A stretch of DNA of 13,936 nucleotides from SVKR01 sp963649145 (GTDB lineage: Bacteria; Bacillota; Clostridia; Oscillospirales; Oscillospiraceae): assembly GCA_963649145.1 (NCBI GenBank), contig CAVJGI010000054.1, forward strand, positions 1 to 13,936, given 5' to 3'. Both the position numbers and the translations under genes were made by a program. Each line of letters opens with the position of its first letter. The first letter of the stretch is position 1. The notes beneath the pieces were generated by a model. It searched no databases. It was not told the origin of the DNA and saw only the letters and a list, made by a program, of their open reading frames with translations. Shown here one piece after another: positions 1 through 6,748 of the stretch.

Positions 1-41
1 CAGTCAGCCTTCGGCTGACAGCCTCCCTTGCACAGGGAGGC
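1..41 (-). repeat. Palindromic intergenic repeat, cut by the window edge
   Basis: Read on the minus strand, this is a hairpin with arms GCCTCCCT and AGGGAGGC, followed by a second hairpin around TGTCAGCC/GGCTGACTG. The same two-hairpin plan occurs in four copies at 3769-4112. The copy continues beyond the left edge of the window, so its full length is unknown. It most likely sits at the end of an upstream gene. A terminator-like or REP-like role is inferred. Confidence 0.6.
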
Positions 42-79
42 CTTTAAATTGTGCGCCTGCGGCGCTGTTAATACTTTTT

Positions 80-121
80 TTAACATTTTGTTCACCCATC
101 ACCTGCAAATAATATTATAAT
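80..121 (+). promoter_or_regulatory. Promoter of the two-component operon with an 11-bp direct repeat
   Basis: A perfect -10 box TATAAT lies at 116-121, 41 bp before the response-regulator start. The -35 position (93-98, CACCCA) is poor. In its place are TTAAC at 80-84 and TTCAC at 91-95, exactly 11 bp apart. OmpR/PhoB-family regulators bind direct repeats with this period and often substitute for a weak -35. The same motif precedes the htrA-like gene at 2290-2316, so autoregulation by the downstream regulator is inferred. Confidence 0.6.
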
Positions 122-162
122 TGTAACATAAAATAAATCTGCAATTCGGGAAGTGATCTTTT

Positions 163-852
163 ATGTCGAAAAAAGCGCTTGTGATCGAGGACGACGGCAA
201 CATTGCCGAGCTGCTGCGGCTTTATCTGGAGAAGGACGGGTTTGAGGTCTGCCGCGCGGCGGACGGGGGCGACGGCGTTGCCCAGTTCCGGGTGTTCCAG
301 CCGGACATCGTGCTGCTGGACATCATGCTCCCCGTCATGGACGGCTGGGGCGTGCTGCGCGAGATCCGCAAGGCGAGCCGCGTGCCGGTCATCATGCTGA
401 CCGCCAAGAGCGAGACGCCGGACAAGGTGAGCGGGCTGGAGCTCGGCGCAGACGACTATGTGACGAAGCCCTTCGAGGTCAAGGAGCTGCTCGCCCGCAT
501 CCACGCGGTCATGCGCCGCAGCGACGAGCCGGAGGAGACGAAGAAAAAGCGCCTCGAATTTGACAAGCTCATCATCGACCTCGACTCCTACGAGCTCATC
601 GTGGACGGCAAGCGCGTCGACACGCCGCCGAAGGAGATGGAGCTGCTCTACCACCTCGCCGCCTCGCCGAACCGCGTTTTTACGCGCAACCAGCTCTTGG
701 ACGAGGTCTGGGGCTTCGACTATTTCGGCGACAGCCGCACCGTGGACGTCCATGTCAAGCGCCTGCGCGAGAAGCTGGAGGGCGTTTCCGACAAATGGTC
801 CGTCAAGACCGTGTGGGGCGTCGGCTATAAATTTGAGCTCAGCGAGGGATGA
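163..852 (+). CDS. OmpR/PhoB-family response regulator
   Basis: A 229-residue cytoplasmic transcription factor that takes a phosphoryl group from the histidine kinase encoded directly downstream. The receiver domain spans about residues 4-116: the acidic pocket is E9/D10/D11, the phospho-acceptor is D53 (LLDIMLP), the switch threonine is T80 and the conserved lysine is K102 (TKPF). A winged-helix DNA-binding domain fills about residues 128-226 and shows the usual PKEMELLYHLA, RNQLLDEVWG and VDVHVKRLREKL segments. The ATG start follows a modest GGGAAGTG site. The stop codon is 6 bp from the kinase start, so the two are co-transcribed. Direct repeats upstream of both this gene and the protease gene at 2373 make those promoters its probable targets. 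The family call is firm. The specific orthologue (CssR-like, CiaR-like or other) cannot be decided from sequence alone. Confidence 0.95.
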   Translation: MSKKALVIEDDGNIAELLRLYLEKDGFEVCRAADGGDGVAQFRVFQPDIVLLDIMLPVMDGWGVLREIRKASRVPVIMLTAKSETPDKVSGLELGADDYVTKPFEVKELLARIHAVMRRSDEPEETKKKRLEFDKLIIDLDSYELIVDGKRVDTPPKEMELLYHLAASPNRVFTRNQLLDEVWGFDYFGDSRTVDVHVKRLREKLEGVSDKWSVKTVWGVGYKFELSEG

Positions 853-858
853 TGACGC

Positions 859-2280
859 TTGCGCAGCTTTTACTTTAAAAATTTCGTCGCCGCCGCGTCG
901 CTGACGATGCTGGCATTCATCATGCTCGGCGCCGCCTTCGTGCTCGTCGGCAGGAACTACACGCTCCGCGAGCGCCAGACGACCATCGAGAGCAACGCCG
1001 AGGAATTAAGCCGCCTCGCGAGCGCTTACGTGCAGGACGGCGAGCTCGACGACTGGAGCTTCCGCATCGCGATGAGCGCCATCGCGAGCAGCACGGGCAA
1101 CCACTGCTTCATCACCACGACGGACGGCACCATCATGATCTGCGCCGAGCGCGCGCCGCGCTGCGTCCACCTTGGGGAGCAGGTGCCGGAGAATATCCGC
1201 CTGAGCCTCGAAAGCGACCAGAGCTTCAGCGGCGTGACCACCCTCGGCGGGCTCTATGACGAGCCGCGCTACGCCGCGGCGCTCCCCGTCACGAGCTCGA
1301 CGGGCCGCATTCTGGCTTACGCCTTCGCCGCCTCGACCTACACGAACGTCACGCAGGTCTGGCAGAAGCTGCTCGACGCCTTCCTCATCGTGTCCTTCAC
1401 GATCATGGTGATCGTGCTCATTTTAAGCTACGTGCTCTCCAAATACCGCGCGCGGCCCATCAACGACATGTCCGCCGCGGCGGTCAAGTTCGCGCATGGC
1501 GACTTTTCCGCCCGCGTCACAGCCGACCGCGACGATGAGCTCGGCGCGCTCGCGGCGTCGTTCAACCAGATGGCGGAGGCGCTCGAACAGAGCGAGCGGC
1601 GGCGCAGCGAGTTCGTCGCGAACGTCGCCCACGAGCTGAAGACCCCGATGACGACGATCTCCGGCTTCGCCGACGGCATTCTGGACGGCACCATCCCGCC
1701 GGAGCAGGAGAAAAAATATCTTCAGACCATTTCGAGCGAGACGAAGCGCCTAAACCGCCTCGTGCGCAGCATGCTCGACCTCAGCCGCATGCAGAGCGAG
1801 GGCGTCGAGACGCTCCGCCAGCGCAGCTTCGACATCACGGACGCGCTCGCCCAGACGCTCGTGCTCTTTGAGAGCAAGATAAACGCCAAGCATCTCGAAG
1901 TCGCCGCGCTGCTGCCGGAGGACCCGATCTTGGTCTGCGGCGATGCGGACGCCATCACGCAGGTCATCTATAATCTGCTGGAAAATGCGGTGAAATTCGC
2001 GGACCCGTCGAGCGAGCTCGGCGTCTCGCTTTTCAAGCAGGGCGAGCGGGCTTACGTCTCCGTGCGCAACCACGGGCCCACGATCCCGCCGGAGGAGCTG
2101 CCGCTGCTCTTCGACCGCTTCCACAAGGCGGACAAGTCCCGCTCTGCCGACCGCGACGGCTACGGGCTTGGGCTTTACATCGTGAAGACCATCCTCAATA
2201 ACCACGGCGAGGATATCGTCGTCACAAGCCGCGACGGGGTGACAGAATTCACCTTCTCGCTGACGCTGAAACAAAAATGA
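859..2280 (+). CDS. Membrane sensor histidine kinase of the two-component pair
   Basis: A 473-residue kinase with two membrane segments (about residues 11-31 and 173-195) enclosing an external sensor domain of about 140 residues. Next come a HAMP linker (about 196-248), a HisKA dimerisation domain with phospho-accepting H258 in the segment NVAHELKTPM, and a C-terminal ATPase domain. The ATPase domain shows the N box (YNLLENAVKF, N372 and N376), a family-typical G1 region NHGPTIPPEEL, the F box LFDRFHK and the G2 box GYGLGLYIVK. The start is TTG at 859: in-frame stop codons at 850-855 exclude anything upstream, and GAGGGA lies at 844-849. The sensor domain carries three cysteines (C83, C95, C102). 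The likely partner is the regulator at 163-852. The stimulus is unknown, but the adjacent protease gene suggests envelope or secretion stress. Confidence 0.93.
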   Translation: MRSFYFKNFVAAASLTMLAFIMLGAAFVLVGRNYTLRERQTTIESNAEELSRLASAYVQDGELDDWSFRIAMSAIASSTGNHCFITTTDGTIMICAERAPRCVHLGEQVPENIRLSLESDQSFSGVTTLGGLYDEPRYAAALPVTSSTGRILAYAFAASTYTNVTQVWQKLLDAFLIVSFTIMVIVLILSYVLSKYRARPINDMSAAAVKFAHGDFSARVTADRDDELGALAASFNQMAEALEQSERRRSEFVANVAHELKTPMTTISGFADGILDGTIPPEQEKKYLQTISSETKRLNRLVRSMLDLSRMQSEGVETLRQRSFDITDALAQTLVLFESKINAKHLEVAALLPEDPILVCGDADAITQVIYNLLENAVKFADPSSELGVSLFKQGERAYVSVRNHGPTIPPEELPLLFDRFHKADKSRSADRDGYGLGLYIVKTILNNHGEDIVVTSRDGVTEFTFSLTLKQK

Positions 2281-2289
2281 GGCTTTTTA

Positions 2290-2343
2290 TTCACAAAAGC
2301 TTCACGAGCAATTCACAGATTCCCCATAAATATCTGTTATTCT
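2290..2343 (+). promoter_or_regulatory. htrA promoter with three 11-bp-phased TTCAC repeats
   Basis: TTCAC occurs at 2290-2294, 2301-2305 and 2312-2316, each exactly 11 bp from the next. A -10-like box TATTCT lies at 2338-2343, 26 bp from the start of the last repeat. At the regulator's own promoter the corresponding distance is 25 bp. No good -35 box is present, as expected for an activated promoter. Binding by the upstream response regulator is inferred. No terminator separates the kinase gene from this region, so some read-through is also likely. Confidence 0.55.
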
Positions 2344-2372
2344 ACACTTGACCTCAGGGAGGAAGCGAAAAA

Positions 2373-3650
2373 ATGGACGACCGCTATCCGCACAGCGCGT
2401 GGTATGACCAAGGCGCTGCGCCGCAGACGGGCAAGGCGAAAAAGCCGCGAGAGCGCCGCGGGCTGAAGATCACGATGCTCTGCATCTGCGGGGCGCTCGT
2501 GCTGCTCGCCGCGGTTTACGGCGGAGTTCGCAGCGTGAACTGGACGTTCCGGGTCGTCACCCCGACCGAGAGCGACGCACCCAAGACGGCGGACGAGCTT
2601 CCCGACGATTTCCGCAGCTTCTTTGAGGACTATTACCAGAGCCAGTCGGCGTCTTATTCCGGCAGCTCGCTTCAGCGGGCGGACACCGCGCCGGAGCTCA
2701 GTCTGGAGCTTCAGAGCGCCGCGGGTCTCCCGGAGCTCAGCTTGCAGCAGCTTTACCGCAGCTGCGTCTCCAGTGTGGTCGGCATCCGCGCCTACAAGGA
2801 CGGGCAGCTCGGCTACTCGTGGGGCACCGGGATCGTGATGCGCGCCGACGGCTATATCCTCACAAACGAGCACGTCATCGACGGCGCAACGCGCGCCGCG
2901 GTCGTCTTGGCGGACGGCACGGAGTATGACGCCCTGCTCGTCGGCGAGGACACCCAGACCGATATCGCCCTGCTCAAGATCGACGCGGACGGACTTCCCG
3001 CCGCGGTGTTCGGCAGCAGCGACGAGCTCACCGTGGGCGACGGCGTCGTTGCCATCGGCAACCCGCTCAGCGACCAGCTCTCCGGCACGATGACAGACGG
3101 CATCGTCTCCGCCATCAGCCGCAGCATCAGCGTGAACGGCAGAACGATGACGCTCATCCAGACCACAGCAGCCCTGAACGAGGGCAACAGCGGCGGACCG
3201 CTTTTCAACATGTACGGGCAGGTCGTCGGCATCACGAATATGAAGATGTCCGGCAGCAGCTCCGTCGCGGTCGAGGGTCTCGGCTTTGCGATCCCCTCCG
3301 CCACGGTCAAGGCGGTCGCGGACCAGCTCCTTGCAAACGGCGAGGTCGCCGGGCGTCCCGGCATCGGGATCACGGTCGGCGCCATCACGGATGCGCTGCG
3401 CGAGCGCTATGAGCTCCCCGACGGGCTCTATGTCTCCGCCGTATCCGCCGGGAGCGACGCGGAAGCCAAGGGCGTGCAGGTGGGCGACGTGCTCACCGCC
3501 GTGGACGGGCAGCCCGTCAGCGCAACGGACGATGTGCTCGCCATCCGCAATGCCCACAGCATCGGCGATAAGCTGAGCCTCACGCTATGGCGTGACGGGG
3601 AGGAGTTCACCGTGGAGGTCGAGCTTCAGGACCTGAACCGGCTCTACTAA
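2373..3650 (+). CDS. htrA: Membrane-anchored HtrA/DegP-type serine protease (S1C, one PDZ domain)
   Basis: A 425-residue protease for quality control of proteins outside the cytoplasmic membrane. The first ~32 residues are basic and cytoplasmic. One membrane segment (about 33-53) then anchors the protein with its catalytic part outside. A low-complexity Ser/Gln/Leu linker (about 85-125) leads to a trypsin-like domain with the catalytic triad H167 (TNEHVID), D197 (TDIALLKID) and S273 (NEGNSGGPL). One PDZ domain follows at about 328-420 and ends near the C-terminus. This size and layout are normal for HtrA proteins of Gram-positive bacteria. The ATG is preceded by AGGGAGG at 2356-2362. The gene directly follows a two-component system and has matching promoter repeats, paralleling B. 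subtilis CssRS-htrA and streptococcal CiaRH-htrA. A hairpin terminator follows. Confidence 0.95.
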   Translation: MDDRYPHSAWYDQGAAPQTGKAKKPRERRGLKITMLCICGALVLLAAVYGGVRSVNWTFRVVTPTESDAPKTADELPDDFRSFFEDYYQSQSASYSGSSLQRADTAPELSLELQSAAGLPELSLQQLYRSCVSSVVGIRAYKDGQLGYSWGTGIVMRADGYILTNEHVIDGATRAAVVLADGTEYDALLVGEDTQTDIALLKIDADGLPAAVFGSSDELTVGDGVVAIGNPLSDQLSGTMTDGIVSAISRSISVNGRTMTLIQTTAALNEGNSGGPLFNMYGQVVGITNMKMSGSSSVAVEGLGFAIPSATVKAVADQLLANGEVAGRPGIGITVGAITDALRERYELPDGLYVSAVSAGSDAEAKGVQVGDVLTAVDGQPVSATDDVLAIRNAHSIGDKLSLTLWRDGEEFTVEVELQDLNRLY

Positions 3651-3693
3651 ATTTGATGAGTTTCTTTTCCATACACCTCTCTCTTTTTTCGCG

Positions 3694-3728
3694 AAATGCG
3701 GGACTGCCTGAAAACAGTCCCGCATTTT
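3694..3728 (+). terminator. Rho-independent terminator after htrA
   Basis: Perfect 13-bp arms AAATGCGGGACTG (3694-3706) and CAGTCCCGCATTT (3715-3727) enclose an 8-nt loop and are followed by a short run of T. The hairpin lies 44 bp past the protease stop codon. The T-tract is weak but the stem is strong. Confidence 0.8.
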
Positions 3729-3768
3729 GTGATATTTGGGGGTAAAATCCGAGGACACCACTGGCGCA

Positions 3769-3827
3769 CAAGCGCCCTTGGCTCTCCCTCTGGGAGAGCT
3801 GGCAGCGCGAAGCGCTGACTGAGAGGG
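3769..3827 (+). repeat. Palindromic repeat, copy A
   Basis: The first hairpin is GCTCTCCC with GGGAGAGC, followed by a second around CAGCGC-GAA-GCGCTG, ending in ACTGAGAGGG. Its first 33 bp are identical, in inverted orientation, to copy D. Its second hairpin has two more base pairs than that of copy D, in complementary positions, so pairing is kept. Confidence 0.75.
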
Positions 3828-3867
3828 TCCTCGCGCCATGCAGCAGCTGCGCCGAAGCCCGCGGGAA

Positions 3868-3914
3868 CCCCTCCACCGCTTCGCGGTCCCCCTCCCCTTT
3901 CAGGGGAGGCAAGG
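3868..3914 (-). repeat. Palindromic repeat, copy B (divergent)
   Basis: On the minus strand this reads CCTTGCCTCCCCTGAAAGGG, followed by a second hairpin around ACCGC-GAA-GCGGT and ending in GGAGGGG. The plan is that of the neighbouring copies, but the sequence between the hairpins has diverged. It shares the CTCCCCTGAAAGGGGAG core with copy C. Confidence 0.65.
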
Positions 3915-3962
3915 GCTGGTGCTTTTCTTCTTGGCTGCGGCAGAATCCGACGCACACGCTTC

Positions 3963-4011
3963 TTGGCTCCCCTGAAAGGGGAGCTGGTAGCGCGAAGCGC
4001 TGACTGAGGGG
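3963..4011 (+). repeat. Palindromic repeat, copy C
   Basis: It starts TTGGCTCCCCTGAAAGGGGA, has a second hairpin around AGCGC-GAA-GCGCT, and ends GACTGAGGGG. Compared with copy A, the first stem differs on both sides in a compensating way and the second hairpin is almost identical. Confidence 0.75.
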
Positions 4012-4057
4012 TTTCGCCTGCGAGAACGCCGGGCTTGGATGGCTCGGCAGCTCGCAG

Positions 4058-4112
4058 CCCTCTCAGTCAGCTTCGCTGACAGCTCTCCCAGAGGGAGAGC
4101 CAAGGGCGCTTG
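4058..4112 (-). repeat. Palindromic repeat, copy D
   Basis: The inverted partner of copy A. Positions 4080-4112 are the exact reverse complement of 3769-3801. The second hairpin is the shorter version, TCAGC-GAA-GCTGA. Confidence 0.75.
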
Positions 4113-4170
4113 CGTGCCGGCGGCATCTTTTTCGGAAACTTTTAAATCGAAATCTCTTTGATCCTCAATC

Positions 4171-4207
4171 CAAAAAAGATCCCGCCCGGAACCCACCGAG
4201 CGGGATC
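4171..4207 (-). terminator. Rho-independent terminator of the ABC transporter operon
   Basis: On the minus strand, GATCCCGC (4207-4200) and GCGGGATC (4185-4178) form an 8-bp stem, followed directly by six T residues (4177-4172). It begins 8 bp after the stop codon of the last permease gene. Confidence 0.9.
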
Positions 4208-4214
4208 GCTGCTT

Positions 4215-5243
4215 TTATTCGGGATACTCCACCTTCCCCGACGCCTTCGGCGCCGCGGCTTCTTCCTCCTCCGGCTCCTTCTGCTTCCGCCTTCCGGCGA
4301 GAATGCTGACAAAGAGGATGAGGATGAGCAGCACGCCTTCGACGGTCTGGGCGATGTGGCTGTCCGACTTGCCCATCAGGGCGAGTCCGCTGATGATGAT
4401 CTGGATGGAGAACGAGCCGAGCAGCAGCTTATAGAACTTCGCCGAGGAGCCGCCCGTCACGAGCACGCCGCCGAGGAAGATCGCCATGACGACGCGGATC
4501 TCCAGAAACACGCCCATCTGGTTGCTGGTCGCGCCGACGGTGGAGATATAAAACAGCGCGCCGACGCCAGCCATCAGCCCGGAGAGCACGAACGCCAGCG
4601 TTTTCACCCGGCGGACCGGGATGCCGATGAAGCGCGCGGTCGTCTCGTTCTCGCCGATGGCGCGGCTGTAGCGGCCGAGCTTCGTGAACTCGAAGACATA
4701 AGCCGAGACCGCGAGGATGACGAGGAACACCGGCACTTTGAAGGCGCTGCTGTTCAGAAACGCGAGCGAATCCGGCAGGCGCTGGACGCCCGTAAACACC
4801 TGAAGATAGTTCACAAGTCCGCGCACGCCGATGAGCATCGCGAGCGTCACCATAAAGCTGGAGACCTTGCGGCGCGCGACGAGGAAGCCGTTCAGCCAGC
4901 CCATCAGCGCGCCGACGGCGAGCGTCACGGGGATCATCAGCCACGCGATGCCGGTGACGGAGGCGACATAGGACCCGATGACGCCCGCGAGCGCCAGATT
5001 GACGCCGACGGACAGGTCCGTGCTGCCCTGCGCCACGACGAAGAGCGTTCCGCAGGCGACGACGAGCGTGATCATCGTCTGGTCTAAGATCGTGCTGAGG
5101 TTGCGCGCCGTCAGCATCATAAAGACGCCGGTGCGCTCGTTGTAGCTTGCAAAGGTAAAGAACAGGAAGATCGCGACGAACGCGATGAAGGGCACCAGAT
5201 CCTGCAGCTTCAGGCGGCGCAGACGGCTGAATTTTTTCTTCAT
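4215..5243 (-). CDS. CUT2-type ABC importer permease (second permease of the operon)
   Basis: A 342-residue integral membrane protein of the RbsC/MglC/LsrC-like family (BPD_transp_2), forming half of the membrane channel of a solute importer. Typical family segments are GSTDLSVGVNLALAGVIGSY in the first third, the ATPase-contacting loop near GENETTARFIGIPVRRVKTL, and the glycine-rich VLSGLMAGVGALFYISTVGA helix. Hydrophobic segments run from about residue 15 to 318. The basic N-terminus (MKKKFSRLRRLK) is probably cytoplasmic. An acidic, Glu/Ala-rich tail (about residues 319-342) follows the last helix. The start overlaps the ATPase stop codon by 4 bp (ATGA), with GAGGTGAT before it, indicating translational coupling. 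The gene is the last of the operon. Sequence does not fix the substrate. Sugar-like or nucleoside-like solutes are the usual range of this family. Confidence 0.93.
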   Translation of the reverse strand: MKKKFSRLRRLKLQDLVPFIAFVAIFLFFTFASYNERTGVFMMLTARNLSTILDQTMITLVVACGTLFVVAQGSTDLSVGVNLALAGVIGSYVASVTGIAWLMIPVTLAVGALMGWLNGFLVARRKVSSFMVTLAMLIGVRGLVNYLQVFTGVQRLPDSLAFLNSSAFKVPVFLVILAVSAYVFEFTKLGRYSRAIGENETTARFIGIPVRRVKTLAFVLSGLMAGVGALFYISTVGATSNQMGVFLEIRVVMAIFLGGVLVTGGSSAKFYKLLLGSFSIQIIISGLALMGKSDSHIAQTVEGVLLILILFVSILAGRRKQKEPEEEEAAAPKASGKVEYPE

Positions 5244-6748
5244 ATCATCACCTCAATGATCGCCTGTTCCGTAAACGCGCCGCCGCGGTCGATCGTGCGC
5301 GTGATGCGCCCGTCCTTCATGACCACGAGGCGGTCCGCCATGCCGAGCACCTCCGTCAGCTCGTCGGAGATGAGCACCATGGCGATGTTTTTCTTCTTCG
5401 CTTCCTTCATCAGCGCGTAAATATACGCCTTGACGCCGACGTCGACGCCGCGGGTGGGGCAGTCGAGGATTAGCACGCGCAGGTCCTTCGCGAGCCAGCG
5501 GCCGAGGTTGATCTTCTGCTTGTTGCCGCCGGAGAGGGCGCTGACGGGCTGGAAAATGTCCGTACACTTCACGCTGAGGCGCTCCACCATCTCCTCTGCG
5601 AGCTTCCTCATCGCCGCGGGCGGCACGCAGCCGAGTGCGCCGGTCAGCTCGCCGAGGGAGGGCATGCAGAAGTTTTCCCGCACGCTGTCGTCGATCATCA
5701 TCGCCTCGGCGTCGCGGTCTTTGGGCACATAGCCCATCGCGCTCGCGAGCGCCTGCATCGGCGTTCTGATCTCCGTGCCGTCCGCGAGGCGGACCGCGCC
5801 CTGCTTTAAGTGGCTGAGGCCATAGAGCGCCTTGCCGACGGCGTGGATGCCGGAGTCGGAGAGTCCGCAAAAGCCTAAAATCTCGCCCGCGTGGACCTCG
5901 AAGCTCACGTGATCGAGCTCGCCGTCGACGCAGAGATCGTCCGCCGCCAGCGCGACGGCGTCGGAAAAGTCGGGCGCGCGGTCGGAGCGGTAATAGTCGC
6001 CGCGCATCTCTCTGCCGACCATCATGCGCTTGATCTCGTCCGGCGTCGTCTCCGCGGAGACGACGTTGCCGACGACCTCGCCGTCGCGCAGGACGGTCAC
6101 GGTGTCCGTGATGCGGAGCATCTCCTCCACGTCGTGGGTGATGACGATGGCGCTGCGGCCCTCCGCCTTGAGGCGGCGGAGCAGGGCGTAGAGCTTTTCG
6201 CGGTTATTCATCGAGAGCGACTGCGTCACCTCGTCGAGCAGCAGGATGTTCGGCTCCAGCGAGAGCGCGCGGGCGAGCTCCACCATCTTGCGCGACTCGA
6301 TGAGCATCGTGCCGGGGCTCGCGTTCAGCGGCGGCATGGGCAGGTCCCATTTTTCAAACACCGCCTGCGCCGCGCGGTTGAGCGCCTTGAGGTCCACGAC
6401 GCCGCCCTTGGTAAACTGCTTCGTTCTGCCCAGAAAGACGTTCACGCCGACCGGCAGCGTTCCGACGACGCCGAGCTCCTGCAAGACCATGGAAATTTTG
6501 CGGTCATAGGCGTCCAGCGGGCTCGCGGGGGCGTAGAGCTCGCCGCCGATGCGCATCTCGCCGGTGTCGGGCGGGTAAATGCCCGCGATCTGGGAGATGA
6601 GCGTCGATTTTCCGGAGCCGTTTTCGCCGATGAGCCCGCGGATCTCGCCGCGGCAGAGCTCGAAATCGACGTTTTTATTCGCGTGGGTGGGTCCGAAATA
6701 TTTGTTCAGGCCGCGGATGGTGAACACAACGTCACGTTTTTCGTTCAT
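5240..6748 (-). CDS. CUT2-type ABC importer ATPase with two nucleotide-binding domains, one degenerate site
   Basis: A 502-residue RbsA/MglA-like double ATPase that powers uptake through the two permeases. The first domain has an intact Walker A (GENGSGKST, residues 41-49), Q-loop Q90, Walker B NILLLDEV with catalytic E173, and switch H205. Its signature is lost: the region reads ASPGTMLIESRKMVELARAL rather than an LSxGQ-type motif. The second domain has a normal signature LSGGNKQK (405-412) but a degenerate Walker A (GFCGLSDSGIHAV), a cysteine (C430) at the Walker B glutamate position (LILDCPTRGVDVG), and S461 in place of the switch histidine. This leaves one composite hydrolytic site (Walker motifs of domain 1, signature of domain 2) and one defective site. 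AAAGGAGG precedes the ATG, which overlaps the upstream permease stop by 4 bp. The class is secure but the substrate is unknown. Confidence 0.95.
   Translation of the reverse strand: MNEKRDVVFTIRGLNKYFGPTHANKNVDFELCRGEIRGLIGENGSGKSTLISQIAGIYPPDTGEMRIGGELYAPASPLDAYDRKISMVLQELGVVGTLPVGVNVFLGRTKQFTKGGVVDLKALNRAAQAVFEKWDLPMPPLNASPGTMLIESRKMVELARALSLEPNILLLDEVTQSLSMNNREKLYALLRRLKAEGRSAIVITHDVEEMLRITDTVTVLRDGEVVGNVVSAETTPDEIKRMMVGREMRGDYYRSDRAPDFSDAVALAADDLCVDGELDHVSFEVHAGEILGFCGLSDSGIHAVGKALYGLSHLKQGAVRLADGTEIRTPMQALASAMGYVPKDRDAEAMMIDDSVRENFCMPSLGELTGALGCVPPAAMRKLAEEMVERLSVKCTDIFQPVSALSGGNKQKINLGRWLAKDLRVLILDCPTRGVDVGVKAYIYALMKEAKKKNIAMVLISDELTEVLGMADRLVVMKDGRITRTIDRGGAFTEQAIIEVMI

Larger units (their letters stand above)
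3769..4112. repeat. Cluster of four alternating palindromic repeats in a gene-free gap
   Basis: The gap from 3651 to 4214 separates the converging htrA unit and the ABC operon and contains no credible gene. Its middle holds four related repeat units in the order plus, minus, plus, minus. The outermost two share a perfect inverted 33-bp match (3769-3801 against 4080-4112), so the block is bounded by long inverted repeats. The inner two are also related to each other. Such elements resemble REP or small non-autonomous elements. No transposase gene is present. Confidence 0.8.

Noticed and set aside
53..81. Small hairpin GCGCC-TGC-GGCGC followed by seven T as a terminator of an upstream gene
   Set aside because: The stem is only 5 bp and the T-run begins 9 bases after it. 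It is too weak to call, though the upstream gene may end just outside the window.
2337..3557. Long open frame on the minus strand opposite htrA
   Set aside because: It is a shadow of the protease gene in GC-rich DNA. The product is low-complexity (Ala, Asp, Arg, Val, His-rich), has no family features, and the plus strand holds a complete catalytic triad.
3769..4112. CRISPR array
   Set aside because: The repeats alternate in orientation, are unevenly spaced and form internal hairpins. There are no unique spacers of even length and no cas genes.
3585..4196. Short minus-strand open frames across the repeat cluster
   Set aside because: They are made largely of translated repeat units, have no ribosome sites and have no credible domain content.
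4158..5087. Open frame opposite the second permease
   Set aside because: The product is rich in Asp, His, Arg and Glu with no hydrophobic core, as expected from reading a membrane-protein gene backwards. It also runs through a terminator.
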